Of a stretch of 64,000 nt of DNA, positions 9,694 to 20,200 are shown one piece after another. Source of the DNA: a virus; IMG/VR virus record IMGVR_UViG_3300008120_009793, positions 23,134 through 87,133 of that record. One strand, 5' to 3'. The number at the start of each line of letters is the position of its first letter. Position 1 is the stretch's first letter. The position numbers were made by a program, and so were the translations under genes. The notes beneath the pieces were generated by a model. It did no database searches, was not told the origin of the DNA, and saw only the letters and a program-made list of their open reading frames with translations.

Positions 9694-12600
9694 TTATGCC
9701 TCGATGAGTCTTCTTATTCCTAGTCTGTCTCTAAAACTTGAATATGTTGGAGAAGCTAATGCTGATTTAGTATAGCTTCCTGAGACTGACAAGTCAAAAG
9801 AAAATAACTCTTCATTATTTACTTTTATATCTATCCCTATCTTTTTAGTGTAGGTAATATTTCTTATCGCTCCGCTATTTCTAAATCCTCCTATATAGCC
9901 AAGTTTATCCTGACATCTCATTTGGAATAAGACGGGTATAACTATAGAATTTTCTTCACCAGAAGAAAGCGTTTTTGTTGCTAGAGTTGTTGAACCCTCA
10001 ACTTGGATCGTAGAGTGACTTGAAGGAGACATAAATAGATATGATCCGCAAGAATATTTTCCGACCAAATATTCATCATCTGAACTAAATCCTAGCTTTT
10101 CTGGATATGAGGTATTTGCACCAGTAGCTCCATAAGAGTTTGTAGCAATCTGGTTATAAGAAAGCTGCTGATAATTTTTGGTCTGGTTTGTTACTGTATT
10201 AACAAACAATGTATCGGTAGAAGAAGCTTCAAATCCTAGTGAATGTCTAAAAGATGGGTAATTAAATCCACTGGTTCCTTGTATTGGACGAATTAAATTC
10301 TCAAAACTTTTAGATGTTGTTGTAGCTTCATTCACGATTGTAGGATGCGAAATATGAACGCAAAACTCATTTAACTTTCCGTTTCCAACAGGAGATCCGG
10401 ATGCATAAGATCCGTTCCAAATATTAGCATTAGCTGTTCCAGGAGTGGAAGTACCTCCGGGCTTAAACGGAATTAAACTTCCTCCATCTACCGGAACACC
10501 ACTAACCCCGCTTTCAGAATTCCAAGTTAATCCTGTTTTTGGAGTGAAATATAAATCATCATCAAATCCTACCGATTTAAATCTAGGATAAATGAATTGA
10601 GAATTTGCATTCGCAGATTGGAAAGGAGATGCGTGAATATAAGAATTTCTTCCTGTTAGGTTTGGTCTTACATCAAGGGGTTTTATGCTTGTTAAAGAAA
10701 TAGGAGATAAATCATATTTTCTGTTAGTAGCATAATCCGGAGTTGCAGTAGTACTAGTGTTATCAAGAGACATAACATTTTGACCTCCTGGAATAATAGA
10801 TGCAAGCTCTAATGGTGAAGCAGTTTCATTTCTAAGTTCTATAGAATACAGAACAGAAACTATTTTTCCATAATTTGAAAAGTTAGTTAAATCTATTAGC
10901 TCGTCATAATATCCAGCAAATAGTTCAACAACTGATCCTCTATTAACTTTTATTAGATCGCTTCCGCTCTTAATATAAACAGTAAGTACTCCTTTAGCTA
11001 CAGATATTAATGCTTTTAATGAAGCTATCTCTTTATCCATAGCTAATATTTTTTGATATAAATCCAGAGATCTTCCTGTACTATCAAAAAATCCTGAAGA
11101 TATGGTATCAGCTACGTGGGCAAAATATTTATCTCCACTATTAAATGCTGTTGATAGATGCGAATCTAATCCTCTAGAAGTTAAATCCTGCTGAAGGGAA
11201 ACTAAAACCTGGTCATTCGAGTTTTGTGTAACATACTGTTCGTTAGTGTTTCCGACAGAAAGCTCTTCTGGAAAATCTATTATAACAGATCCAGAAAAAT
11301 CAGATTCTAAAGGATTCATAGGCCAGCCAGCTTCAGAAATAGATGATACCTTAATTTCAACTTTTTCTCCAGATGTTACAGGAATATCTATTTGATTAAT
11401 GTTAGGAAGATCAGCATCTTGAACATCTTCGTCTTTCCAGAAATATTTTTTAGTTACAGAGTCATAGGACTTTTTTCTAATATCTGTTTTATACTCTATC
11501 CAGTTACTGTACGTTGCTCTTCTTTCAGTTCCGTCGTTATCCGAAAATTTAATCTCTTCCGCATTAGTAGCGTTACCCTGCTTAGTTAAATATCTGTATC
11601 TTACTCTGAATTGTATAACACTTTGAGATCCTGATTTTCCATCCTCTATTGGGGAAGGAATTGGCCAAAATCCTCTTACTCTATATTTAGGAGCTTCTGT
11701 AACTTCTGGTGCAGCACTAGAAAGATTATTTAGATCCTGTATCACAGTTTGTAACAAAGAGGTCTTAGTAGATTTTTCTCTAGTTAAACTGTCAATTTTT
11801 GCTATTAAACTTTCTCTAGATGATGCAGTAGATTTTGTGACTGATGTTATAGTTAAATCTGCAAGCTCACTTCTTGTTTGATCTATAGATTTATTAATTG
11901 CATCAATTTCGTTTTGAAGCTTAACCTTATTTTGAACCGCTGCAGCAAATTTTTCAGATGTTGTAGACTGAGTGATCTGCTTGTTAATTTGTACAACTTT
12001 AAAATTAGAAGAATTAAGTACTGGAACATTTGGGACTAAACCATATACCGAAGGTATTACCTTTTCTTTGGTGTTAGATAAAAATTGAGACCCGAAATCT
12101 GCAACTTGAGTTTTATAAAACTCATCAAGTGTCATGTTTCCGTTTGAAGTTCCGATAATCATTTCATTGGAATAAAAAATAACGCCGTTACTATACGTAG
12201 AACCGGTAACATGGTGATTATCGTTAATGGCTTTAATAAAAACCCCCTGTCTTTCATCGTGTCCAATGTTAACATTAACTTGAAGGGGTGAAAGTATATC
12301 AGAAGATAGGGTTAGTGCACCCTCACCAATTGGAACTGGATCATATCCGCTAATTCTTTTTAATACAACGGTTAATTCAGAAAGATCTATGGAAGTAACC
12401 TCTAGCTTACTTCCTCCTTTAGTCATTAATTGATCCCCTACTTTAATTTGTCGGTCAGAATTTAATCCAGATGAAATTAGATCCTTGTATGTGATAGTAT
12501 CTAATTTATATTTCCTTACAGTTTGATTAACAACTTGTCCACCAATTGTCACAGGAACTATCGTATCAAATACTCTTAAAACAGCAAAGTTTCCCTTGTA

Positions 12601-13227
12601 TCTAATTACCCTAAGAGGTAAGTCTTCTGGGGATTCGTCTATAGTGTAAGTTATTCCCTCCCCGGTAAGAGCACTCATTAAATCAGAGTCACTGATATCA
12701 TTTCTACCCTTTAAATTGGTATCGAACCAATTTTTTTGGGCGTCAGTAAAAGTATTTGCTATAATTCTTTTTACAAAAACTCTTTTCGTTTCAGAATCAA
12801 CCTGTCCATCCAGATTGAAAGATACAAATAGAAGGGGATTTAAAAAGCTTTCAAAAAAATGATTGCTTCTAAATTTAAAATTAGAGGGAACCTGCAAATT
12901 AGCAGGGGCTATAGGATCTAATAGAGGTTTAGCTTCGTAAATTCTAGAAACAGTCCCGTCTGCATTTCTAACATTTGCATCACCGTCTTCTAATCCACTT
13001 AATCTTTTAATATTAGAATCTAATCTCTTAATTTCGTTTATAATATAACCCCAAGAAGGAATCGAGATCGTACTAGCATTATTATTTTCATCAATAAATT
13101 CAACGCTGACAATATCTTCTTTCGAAGTTGTAGCGTTACTCAACTTATTGATAATTTCTAAAGAGTTTTTTTGAAGTCTTAGAAATTGAGCTAGTAGTGA
13201 ACTTATTGAATTTTTAGTACCTGCCAT
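9694..13227 (-). CDS. Large virion structural protein with central coiled coil
   Basis: This 1177-residue protein probably belongs to the baseplate or tail periphery. The N-terminal 60 residues are helical (SISSLLAQFLRLQKNSLEII). The middle (about 412-502) is a clear coiled coil with repeated Glu/Lys/Leu heptads. The segments on either side and the whole C-terminal half are Ser/Thr/Gly/Asn-rich beta structure. It has no enzyme motifs. The ATG at 13227 is one base after the stop of the 727-residue gene, so translation is probably coupled. A trimeric, baseplate-anchored assembly would fit the coiled coil between beta domains, but this is inference from architecture alone. Confidence 0.75.
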   Translation of the reverse strand: MAGTKNSISSLLAQFLRLQKNSLEIINKLSNATTSKEDIVSVEFIDENNNASTISIPSWGYIINEIKRLDSNIKRLSGLEDGDANVRNADGTVSRIYEAKPLLDPIAPANLQVPSNFKFRSNHFFESFLNPLLFVSFNLDGQVDSETKRVFVKRIIANTFTDAQKNWFDTNLKGRNDISDSDLMSALTGEGITYTIDESPEDLPLRVIRYKGNFAVLRVFDTIVPVTIGGQVVNQTVRKYKLDTITYKDLISSGLNSDRQIKVGDQLMTKGGSKLEVTSIDLSELTVVLKRISGYDPVPIGEGALTLSSDILSPLQVNVNIGHDERQGVFIKAINDNHHVTGSTYSNGVIFYSNEMIIGTSNGNMTLDEFYKTQVADFGSQFLSNTKEKVIPSVYGLVPNVPVLNSSNFKVVQINKQITQSTTSEKFAAAVQNKVKLQNEIDAINKSIDQTRSELADLTITSVTKSTASSRESLIAKIDSLTREKSTKTSLLQTVIQDLNNLSSAAPEVTEAPKYRVRGFWPIPSPIEDGKSGSQSVIQFRVRYRYLTKQGNATNAEEIKFSDNDGTERRATYSNWIEYKTDIRKKSYDSVTKKYFWKDEDVQDADLPNINQIDIPVTSGEKVEIKVSSISEAGWPMNPLESDFSGSVIIDFPEELSVGNTNEQYVTQNSNDQVLVSLQQDLTSRGLDSHLSTAFNSGDKYFAHVADTISSGFFDSTGRSLDLYQKILAMDKEIASLKALISVAKGVLTVYIKSGSDLIKVNRGSVVELFAGYYDELIDLTNFSNYGKIVSVLYSIELRNETASPLELASIIPGGQNVMSLDNTSTTATPDYATNRKYDLSPISLTSIKPLDVRPNLTGRNSYIHASPFQSANANSQFIYPRFKSVGFDDDLYFTPKTGLTWNSESGVSGVPVDGGSLIPFKPGGTSTPGTANANIWNGSYASGSPVGNGKLNEFCVHISHPTIVNEATTTSKSFENLIRPIQGTSGFNYPSFRHSLGFEASSTDTLFVNTVTNQTKNYQQLSYNQIATNSYGATGANTSYPEKLGFSSDDEYLVGKYSCGSYLFMSPSSHSTIQVEGSTTLATKTLSSGEENSIVIPVLFQMRCQDKLGYIGGFRNSGAIRNITYTKKIGIDIKVNNEELFSFDLSVSGSYTKSALASPTYSSFRDRLGIRRLIEA

Positions 13228-13228
13228 T

Positions 13229-15412
13229 TTATCTTATTTGATCTATTTCAAAAACTAAGTTTTTCTCGTCAACACAAACTATATCGAATATAGGTTTATT
13301 GTCTGATGAATTAAAACTTGTTTGGGTGAATCCTCCAATTAATATTCCATAAGGAATTCCCCCTGGTGCACTAAGAGGATAAGAGCCTTTTGCATCAGTG
13401 TATATTAGAAGATTATTTCCATTTAAAACCAATTTGTCATCAAAGACAATTCTAAATGATTGTCCCTTTTTCCAGTGACTGTTAGTGTCATCAATTTTAA
13501 ATACCAGATCGTTATTTAAATTTATAGTTAGTCCAAAATTCTTATGCTTATAATAGTTATTAAAAGGATTAAGAACTAATGTGTTACCGTTAGTTGGGTT
13601 TATGGTAAAATTATACCCATTTTCCTCAGGTAAAGAATATCCCTGAACTGAATTGTTTAAAACCAATCTATTGGGTGTAGATCTATCTACATTTATTCCC
13701 GTTCCGCTTTTAATTAGATCCAGATCATAAGAAAGCTTGATGTTGGTAGTCCCGTTTAGAATATTTTGAACCATTAAGTAATTTCTTTCAATTAATCCTA
13801 GGATATCCTGTGTATTTTTAAATAATGATTGATTAGCTACCATTGCATCTTCTAGAGCTTTAATCCTTGCAGAAAGAGATGTATTGTCATCCATAGTGAC
13901 AACTAAATCTTCAAGCGTTGTAACTCTGGTATTCATTGAAATGATCTCTGTTGTTTGATCATTTAAAGCTTTAGATGCATCCTGTAAAACATTTACAGCA
14001 TCCATAAACATGGAAAGGGAGAAAGAAGAATAGTCATTTACTGCTAATTCTACTCCTGTATTATCAACATCAGTATCAAACTTAATGTTAATTTTAAGGC
14101 CATACGAATTACCATTTAGTTTGGTAATAGGATCCGGCTTGTACTTTTTGAACGTTGGAATTTTACCAGCAGAGTTGGAAATAGGTTCTACATCTTCTAA
14201 AAATAAAATTCCATATAAATTAGTTTCAGCATCGACAGGATTATTAGGATCGTATACATCATAATAAATTAAAACAGCATTAAAATCAAAAGAACCTGAA
14301 TCTGAAACAGAATTGAATTCTTCTATAGTTGATATAGAAGGATTGTCGATAATAGGTTTATAGTTATCAGGATTAAAGTCTAATTGAATACCATCAAGAT
14401 TAGATCTTCTATAATTTGTCTGGTATGTCCCATTTTTTAAATACTTCGTAATTCTATTAGTATCTGAATCAAAGAATGATGATTCGGTGTAATAAGAGTT
14501 TGCAGTATTTCTTGGATAGTACCATTGATTAGTAAAGGTTGCTCCAGTAGCAGACGTTCCAGTTATTCCAGGTTGACCTAAAACATCCTGATCATAAATG
14601 GCAAAAGTTGGAAGAGTATTAGGACCGTAATTTCCGTCATTATGACTTCTTCCTTGAAGATATTCTGTATCTAAAGGATCGGTTGGTTTGTGTGTTAATA
14701 TTTGTCCAGGATAATAATTCTGATCCGCAGTTGTTTTAAACATTACAAGAGGTGTGTGACCATCCTCAGTTGGAACATGAATGTAAACTTCAGAGTATGA
14801 ATTATTTTTATGCTGTACAGAGTTTACAATATCACATTCTCCAATATACTTAACTATTCTAGAATATCTAGGTTTAACTGATCCGTTTCCTATGGAATAG
14901 TCATCTTCCTCTACCCATCTTTTGTCAGAAAAAGGAAATCCCCCTGATAATCCAGTTGCGTTCTGATTTAATCCAGGAGCTACTTCATTAGAGTTAGCTG
15001 GTCTAAATCTAACAGCTCCAAGCTCTTTCATCCATTTCCAAAATACTCTTTCAGAAACGTTTCTTTTCAGTGTTGGATTATAATTCTCATCAGACAATAA
15101 TCTTGACTCTAGGTTAAGACAATAGTTTTGAAAAGACACCTCCAAATTAGGACTTAAATTATTTGGATCGACCAAATCAAAACTTCCCTCCGCAACATCT
15201 AGAAAAGAAGAATCTACAGTATCAAATTGGATAGAATTCTCTCCATATAAAGGATCTCTAAATTCAGGGATGTTTAACAGTACATACTTAGAAAATCTAA
15301 ACTTATTAACAGTGTTGTTAAAAGTAAGGGCAAGATCTTCCGCCGCAGAGCTAAATGTGTAAAATGTTCCGCCCTGTGTCTGAAGAGGTCTAATAAATGG
15401 AGTTTTTGCCAT
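13229..15412 (-). CDS. Structural protein with trimer-type coiled coil, baseplate-associated candidate
   Basis: This 727-residue protein begins MAKTPFIRPLQTQGGTFYTF. The N-terminal half is mixed alpha/beta with many aromatic residues. Residues about 467-545 form a coiled coil with Leu/Val heptads (TTEIISMNTRVTTLEDLV). The C-terminal 150 residues are beta-rich (NGYNFTINPTNGNTLVLNPF). This stalk-like layout is common in trimeric phage tail proteins. It sits between the 314-residue and 1177-residue structural genes with almost no spacing. The family could not be named from the sequence. A gp8/gp9/gp10-like role in the baseplate periphery is one possibility, and nothing diagnostic supports it over others. 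Confidence 0.72.
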   Translation of the reverse strand: MAKTPFIRPLQTQGGTFYTFSSAAEDLALTFNNTVNKFRFSKYVLLNIPEFRDPLYGENSIQFDTVDSSFLDVAEGSFDLVDPNNLSPNLEVSFQNYCLNLESRLLSDENYNPTLKRNVSERVFWKWMKELGAVRFRPANSNEVAPGLNQNATGLSGGFPFSDKRWVEEDDYSIGNGSVKPRYSRIVKYIGECDIVNSVQHKNNSYSEVYIHVPTEDGHTPLVMFKTTADQNYYPGQILTHKPTDPLDTEYLQGRSHNDGNYGPNTLPTFAIYDQDVLGQPGITGTSATGATFTNQWYYPRNTANSYYTESSFFDSDTNRITKYLKNGTYQTNYRRSNLDGIQLDFNPDNYKPIIDNPSISTIEEFNSVSDSGSFDFNAVLIYYDVYDPNNPVDAETNLYGILFLEDVEPISNSAGKIPTFKKYKPDPITKLNGNSYGLKINIKFDTDVDNTGVELAVNDYSSFSLSMFMDAVNVLQDASKALNDQTTEIISMNTRVTTLEDLVVTMDDNTSLSARIKALEDAMVANQSLFKNTQDILGLIERNYLMVQNILNGTTNIKLSYDLDLIKSGTGINVDRSTPNRLVLNNSVQGYSLPEENGYNFTINPTNGNTLVLNPFNNYYKHKNFGLTINLNNDLVFKIDDTNSHWKKGQSFRIVFDDKLVLNGNNLLIYTDAKGSYPLSAPGGIPYGILIGGFTQTSFNSSDNKPIFDIVCVDEKNLVFEIDQIR

Positions 15413-15431
15413 CCAGCTTTATAATTTATTT

Positions 15432-16376
15432 TTAACTTAGATCACTAGCGCTAAGTCCAGCAGTTGATATTACTACCCAAGATCCGTTCTGTGTTGCTGA
15501 TCCCTTTCCCAATCTATTTTCCCACTGTAGGGTTACTGAAGCTTTATAAGGTAAACTAGCCGGTACAGTAATTTCAGAAGGGAATCTTCCTGCGTTATTA
15601 TCAGTATTGAATCCAGTATAATAATTACCGGTGAAAGGTGTTTTTACCCCCGTTCCTATTAATCCAGCATAAAGACCGGTATTTACTACAGTAAGTCTAA
15701 AACCTTGTGGAACTGCTGGTAGATTAAGAGATCCTCCGTCCCCAGTAGCAACTCTAAAATAGAATCCTGTTTGATTACTGGAATCTCCTGTTGCTCCACT
15801 AACATAGCTACAATTTGCAAAGACCACGCTTTCATCAAAAGTTAGAACATAGGGATTACTAAATGTACCTGTTATGCCGCCGCCTCCGTTACCAGGAGAA
15901 AGAAAAGCATTTGTTGCCCCTGATGCACCTGTTGCATTTCTATCAATATAAGATCCAGTAGCTCCGATTATTACAGATCCATTGAAAGTAACATCTCCAT
16001 CAAATCTGGCAGTGGAACCAAAAACTGCTGCTCCTGATGCATTGATCTGATTAAATGTTCCTGTTCCAGAAACTGAAATTTGCCCGGATGAAACGATTCC
16101 AGAAAATGAAGCATTTCCTGCGCTAGCACCAGTTCCGTAAATACTAACAGTAGCAGTTCCAGAAGCTGGAAAAGTTGCCTGGTTAGCAAAAAACGTTTTG
16201 GCTTTTAATTGTCCACTGGTGGCCTGAGAAATGTCCATAGATCCCGTTACCACATTAATATTGAATGTGTTCTCTAGATCATTTATTTCATTCTCAACCA
16301 GTAGGAAATTTGAATTAATGGTAAGTCTCGAGGCTGCGATCGAGTCAGTGCCTAATATCTCCTGAATAGTAATCAT
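15432..16376 (-). CDS. Beta-rich tail fibre/structural protein, first gene of the distal-tail operon
   Basis: The protein has 314 residues. Its N-terminal segment (ITIQEILGTDSIAASRLTIN, then NFLLVENEINDLENTF) resembles the start of the collagen-like fibre protein downstream ([19 protein letters not shown]). That suggests a shared way of docking on the tail. The middle is a run of short Gly/Ser/Ala/Thr repeats such as FSGIVSSGQISVSGTGTFNQ, expected to form a repetitive beta fibre. The C-terminal 90 residues form a compact beta domain. It is the first gene after the divergent region upstream of phoH, and GATATATATATTC about 20 bases upstream may be its promoter. No catalytic motif is present. 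Confidence 0.7.
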   Translation of the reverse strand: MITIQEILGTDSIAASRLTINSNFLLVENEINDLENTFNINVVTGSMDISQATSGQLKAKTFFANQATFPASGTATVSIYGTGASAGNASFSGIVSSGQISVSGTGTFNQINASGAAVFGSTARFDGDVTFNGSVIIGATGSYIDRNATGASGATNAFLSPGNGGGGITGTFSNPYVLTFDESVVFANCSYVSGATGDSSNQTGFYFRVATGDGGSLNLPAVPQGFRLTVVNTGLYAGLIGTGVKTPFTGNYYTGFNTDNNAGRFPSEITVPASLPYKASVTLQWENRLGKGSATQNGSWVVISTAGLSASDLS

Positions 16377-16439
16377 TTGTTATTTTTTATTCTGAATATA
16401 TATATCATACAAGACCGAACGAAGAAATAATTCTTGCAT

Positions 16440-16489
16440 GCTTAGATCATACGGTAAAAAATTCGCTTAGATCATACGGTAAAAAATTC
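16440..16489. repeat. Two perfect 25-bp tandem copies in a divergent intergenic region
   Basis: The unit at 16440-16464 begins GCTTAGATCATACGG and ends TAAAAAATTC. It is repeated without change at 16465-16489. The array is in the 144-bp gap between the divergent 314-residue structural gene and phoH, ending 31 bases before the phoH start. Position and perfection suggest a regulator-binding or promoter-proximal element, or a very recent duplication. Nothing else was seen in this gap except AT-rich promoter-like DNA. Confidence 0.9.
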
Positions 16490-16520
16490 TTAAGTTTCTC
16501 ACAAATTAATCCCAAATTTT

Positions 16521-17201
16521 ATGGAAAAAACAACAAAGGAATCTCCTATCAAGGGGAAAGTGAAGGGCCCTATTAAGTTTAAACTTCAGCTTAACGAGGA
16601 ACAAAAGGAAGCTAAATCTATAATTTTAGAAAACCCAGTAACAGTTATCAGGGGTATGGCAGGATCGGGAAAAACACTTCTAGCTTGTCAGATAGCTCTA
16701 GATCTTCTTTTTAACCGGGAAGTTGAAAAGGTTATAATAACAAGACCAACGGTAGCTAAGGAAGATATAGGATTTCTTCCCGGAGATCTTAAAGAAAAAA
16801 TGGACCCTTGGCTAGCTCCAATTTATTCCAATCTTTATCTTTTATACGATAAAGAAAAAATAGATAAAATGGTTGCTGACGAGATAATTGAAATTCTTCC
16901 CTTCCCTTTTATGAGAGGTAGAACATTTCTTCATGCCTGTGTCATTGTTGACGAAGCTCAAAACGTTACTAACTCACAAATGGAAATGGTTTTGGGAAGA
17001 CTTGGTATAGCTTCTAAAATTATGATCTGTGGTGATATTTCCCAAATAGACTTAAAAATCAAAAAAGACTCTGGATTGGATTTTTTAAATACAGTGTCTT
17101 CTAGGGTAGATGGGGTTAAAGTCATTTCTCTCAAGAAAAATCACAGGCATCCTATTGTTCCAGAAATTCTTGGGGTTTATACTGAATACAGAGACAGATA
17201 A
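16521..17201 (+). CDS. phoH: PhoH-like P-loop ATPase
   Basis: This 226-residue protein is the PhoH family ATPase core, common in large marine and T4-like phages. Residues 45-52 are a Walker A motif (GMAGSGKT). The Walker B is CVIVDEAQN, and further PhoH signatures are ITRPTVAKEDIGFLPGDLKE and MICGDISQIDL. The family is linked to RNA metabolism or phosphate stress in bacteria; its role in phages is unsettled. The gene stands alone on the plus strand. Its upstream gap carries the 25-bp tandem repeat. Its stop codon abuts the stop of the convergent 2509-residue gene with no space for a terminator. No Shine-Dalgarno sequence precedes the ATG. Confidence 0.93.
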   Translation: MEKTTKESPIKGKVKGPIKFKLQLNEEQKEAKSIILENPVTVIRGMAGSGKTLLACQIALDLLFNREVEKVIITRPTVAKEDIGFLPGDLKEKMDPWLAPIYSNLYLLYDKEKIDKMVADEIIEILPFPFMRGRTFLHACVIVDEAQNVTNSQMEMVLGRLGIASKIMICGDISQIDLKIKKDSGLDFLNTVSSRVDGVKVISLKKNHRHPIVPEILGVYTEYRDR

Positions 17202-20200
17202 TTAAATTATCTGAGGCATAGTCTTTTTCTCGTAGATCGCTCTTTTCCTAAAGGTTTCGCTGTTTACGTATTCAACTATTTCTCCTGGGGGTGGGTTCTT
17301 GTGATCTATAACTCTAATGTATCCTTTTTTATCGTGGATATAAATATTTCCATTAGTATCTTCGATCTTAGCTCGTAGGGTATAAAATCCTGGCTGATTA
17401 AATGTCCAGATGAAAGCATGAGCATCTTTTATTTCAATCAGATTTTCGTCATCATCATCGTTAATTAGGGTGTAAACTATATTCTTCTGACCAGGTATTA
17501 AAGAATCTATCGGGTTAAAAATAACGGTAGTTCCCATAGGAACTTCAAATTCTTTATTTGAGATTTTTCTTTCGCCAGATGTCCAAGATCCAGTACCAAA
17601 CCAAGAATATACTCCTCCTATATTTTTACCGGTTCTATATTTTAGATTTGTAATTTTTCCAATAAATGCATCCTCTCCTCCACTTGGTGAAGCAATCCAG
17701 TTTGAAAATTCCGATTCTCCTGAAATATATCCGGTTAAATAAATATTATCTTCTTTATCTAGTGAAAGAGATATACCCTCATCTCTATTAATACCCCCAG
17801 CATCAACTATATCAAGAAGTATTCCGTGATGATCATATTTAAATAAAACAATGTCGCTATTTCCTTCGGGGGATGGATAATAGCTAGGGGAAGAAAATTC
17901 CGGTGAAGCTATTAAAGGTCCGTCGTATGATCCCAAAATATAAAGGTTACCTTCAGAATCTATTTCTACGTCCTGGCAATAATCTGCATCCTTAGATCCT
18001 ACAGATTTTGCCCAAAGATTTCTGTATCCGTTAAATTTCATGATTGCTATATCTTTGTCCCCGTTAGAAGATATAACGTTACCCTCTACTTCGATAAATC
18101 CAGAAAAAGTAGCACCAAGAGCAATTTCTCCGTTCCCTGAGACTTTAATTCTTGGACTTATGTGATAATTCGAATGATCACTATTTCTATAGGATCTTGT
18201 CCACTCTATATGAAAATCATAGCTAATGAATTTTGAGAGAATTAAATTCTGAACAGATCCTACTCTGGAACTGTATGCCAAATAAAGATCTTCATAATCC
18301 TTTCCTATTTGAATAGAAGGATTTTCTTCAATTCCTCCGCTATTTGCTTTATAAAGCCATTTTACGTTCCCGTCACCCTCGATCCTAGCTACAAAGACTT
18401 CAGGGTCTGATCCAGAACTGGATATTGAGAAGTTTCCAGCAGAAAGTGTTCCACTAAATATTCCAGCAACATAAACGTTACCAACCTGGTCTATAGCAAG
18501 ATCTTTTATCAAATCTCTAGCAGTATCACTGGAAGGCGAAAATAAATTAGTACCACTAACAAAAACAGCATTCCAATTCCATTTTAAGTAGATATTGGTA
18601 GGAAGTTCTGATGTTGTGTTATTTCTATTTTTTTCCTTATACCCGACAACAACTACGTTACCTACCCTATCAACCTTGATTCCGGTTGGGGTAAAATCAT
18701 AATCCGCAAATCCACTAAAGCTTGCATCTCCATATTTTCTCGCCCATTGTACAACACCAAATTGGTTATACTTAGCAACAAATATTGATCTACAGCTATT
18801 AGAAGCAAGAGTTGTATTTGCACCTATTGGTAGGTTATTCTTAGATCCAAAACTTATAGTTCCTGAGAAAAATCCAGTAACATAAACATACCCTTCTTCA
18901 TCCACAAATGTTTTTATCCCTCTATCATCCTGGGTATCTCCTATTTTAATAACCCATTCAAATCTATCAAGAAGATTTCCAATCTCCCTATCGGAGCTTC
19001 TAATAACATTGCTGTTTCTCCAATATGACTCCTTTAATGCAACACCAGAAGCAATATCTCTAAGCGGTGCATCGAGGAAAAGATTGTCAATATCAATTCC
19101 AGGATGTGAATCTGTTACATCTCTAAAATCATAATTAATCCAGCTAGGGATTTTCCACGATTTGCTATCAACGTAAGGAAGTTGGGGATCTTTACCGATA
19201 TTTATTGAAGAAGTGTATAAAGGACCAACAATAAAGTTGAAATTTACTTCTGTTTCTCCGATACCTTTTTCTCTTACATAAATAGGATCTGGAACTGGTC
19301 TATATGATAAATGATAAATAAAATCCCATCCAGAAATTCCAGGGGTTTTTGCCGATGCATGAATATAGGGAATAACAAAAGAAATTTTTCTCGCGTGGAT
19401 GTTTTGCGGTGTTGGATAAGACCCAACGCTGGATTGATCCCAATAATTAGCATTAACATAAGGAGATCCTATTCTTGGTTCATCCCCCAAATAAAATAAA
19501 TCACCTACGTTCCTAGTAAAATTCCCGTCAATATACTTTACATTATTTTTAAAGAAATAAATATCTTCATAATCATAATCTAAACTGTAGATAGGTCCAA
19601 ATGTGTTTATGGTTCCAGGATCATCTGAATAAACTACAAAAGTTATTCCGTTAAAATAAACTAATTCATAGATTTCTGTTCCTGTTTGTACTATAAAGAA
19701 TATCCTTCCACTTCCAAGATTTACTATGTTTCTACTTTTACCGACTGGTAATTCTGGATTGGTAGTTGGCGTCCAACATCCCCATCTTATATTATCATAA
19801 TAACATATTCCATTAGAACTTCCTATCCACTTACTTCCAGATTCATCTATTTCCAATGAATAAAGATCGTTAGTATGGAGACCACTGTTACTGATATCCA
19901 GTGTATCAATTTTAATCCCGTTGTATGTTTTTAATCCACCATTAGTAACAATCCAAAGTTTAGATTTCTTTCCAATATATTCATACTTTAACTGTCTGAT
20001 ACTATACAGAGTAGTATCAATAATTCCAATATTTTCTTGAGGAATTAATTCCCAATATCCTGTGGATGATTCCGGATTTTGAGAAAGATTACTACCAACT
20101 AGGGATCTATATGATAATCCATTCTTACTAACAATACTTCCAACATTATATGTTCTACTAGCATTCCATGAAGGACCTAGAGTTGAAATAACAACGAATT

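Noticed and set aside
16377-16520. tRNA or small RNA in the divergent gap upstream of phoH
   Set aside because: No cloverleaf or stable hairpin was seen; the gap holds the tandem repeat and AT-rich DNA only.
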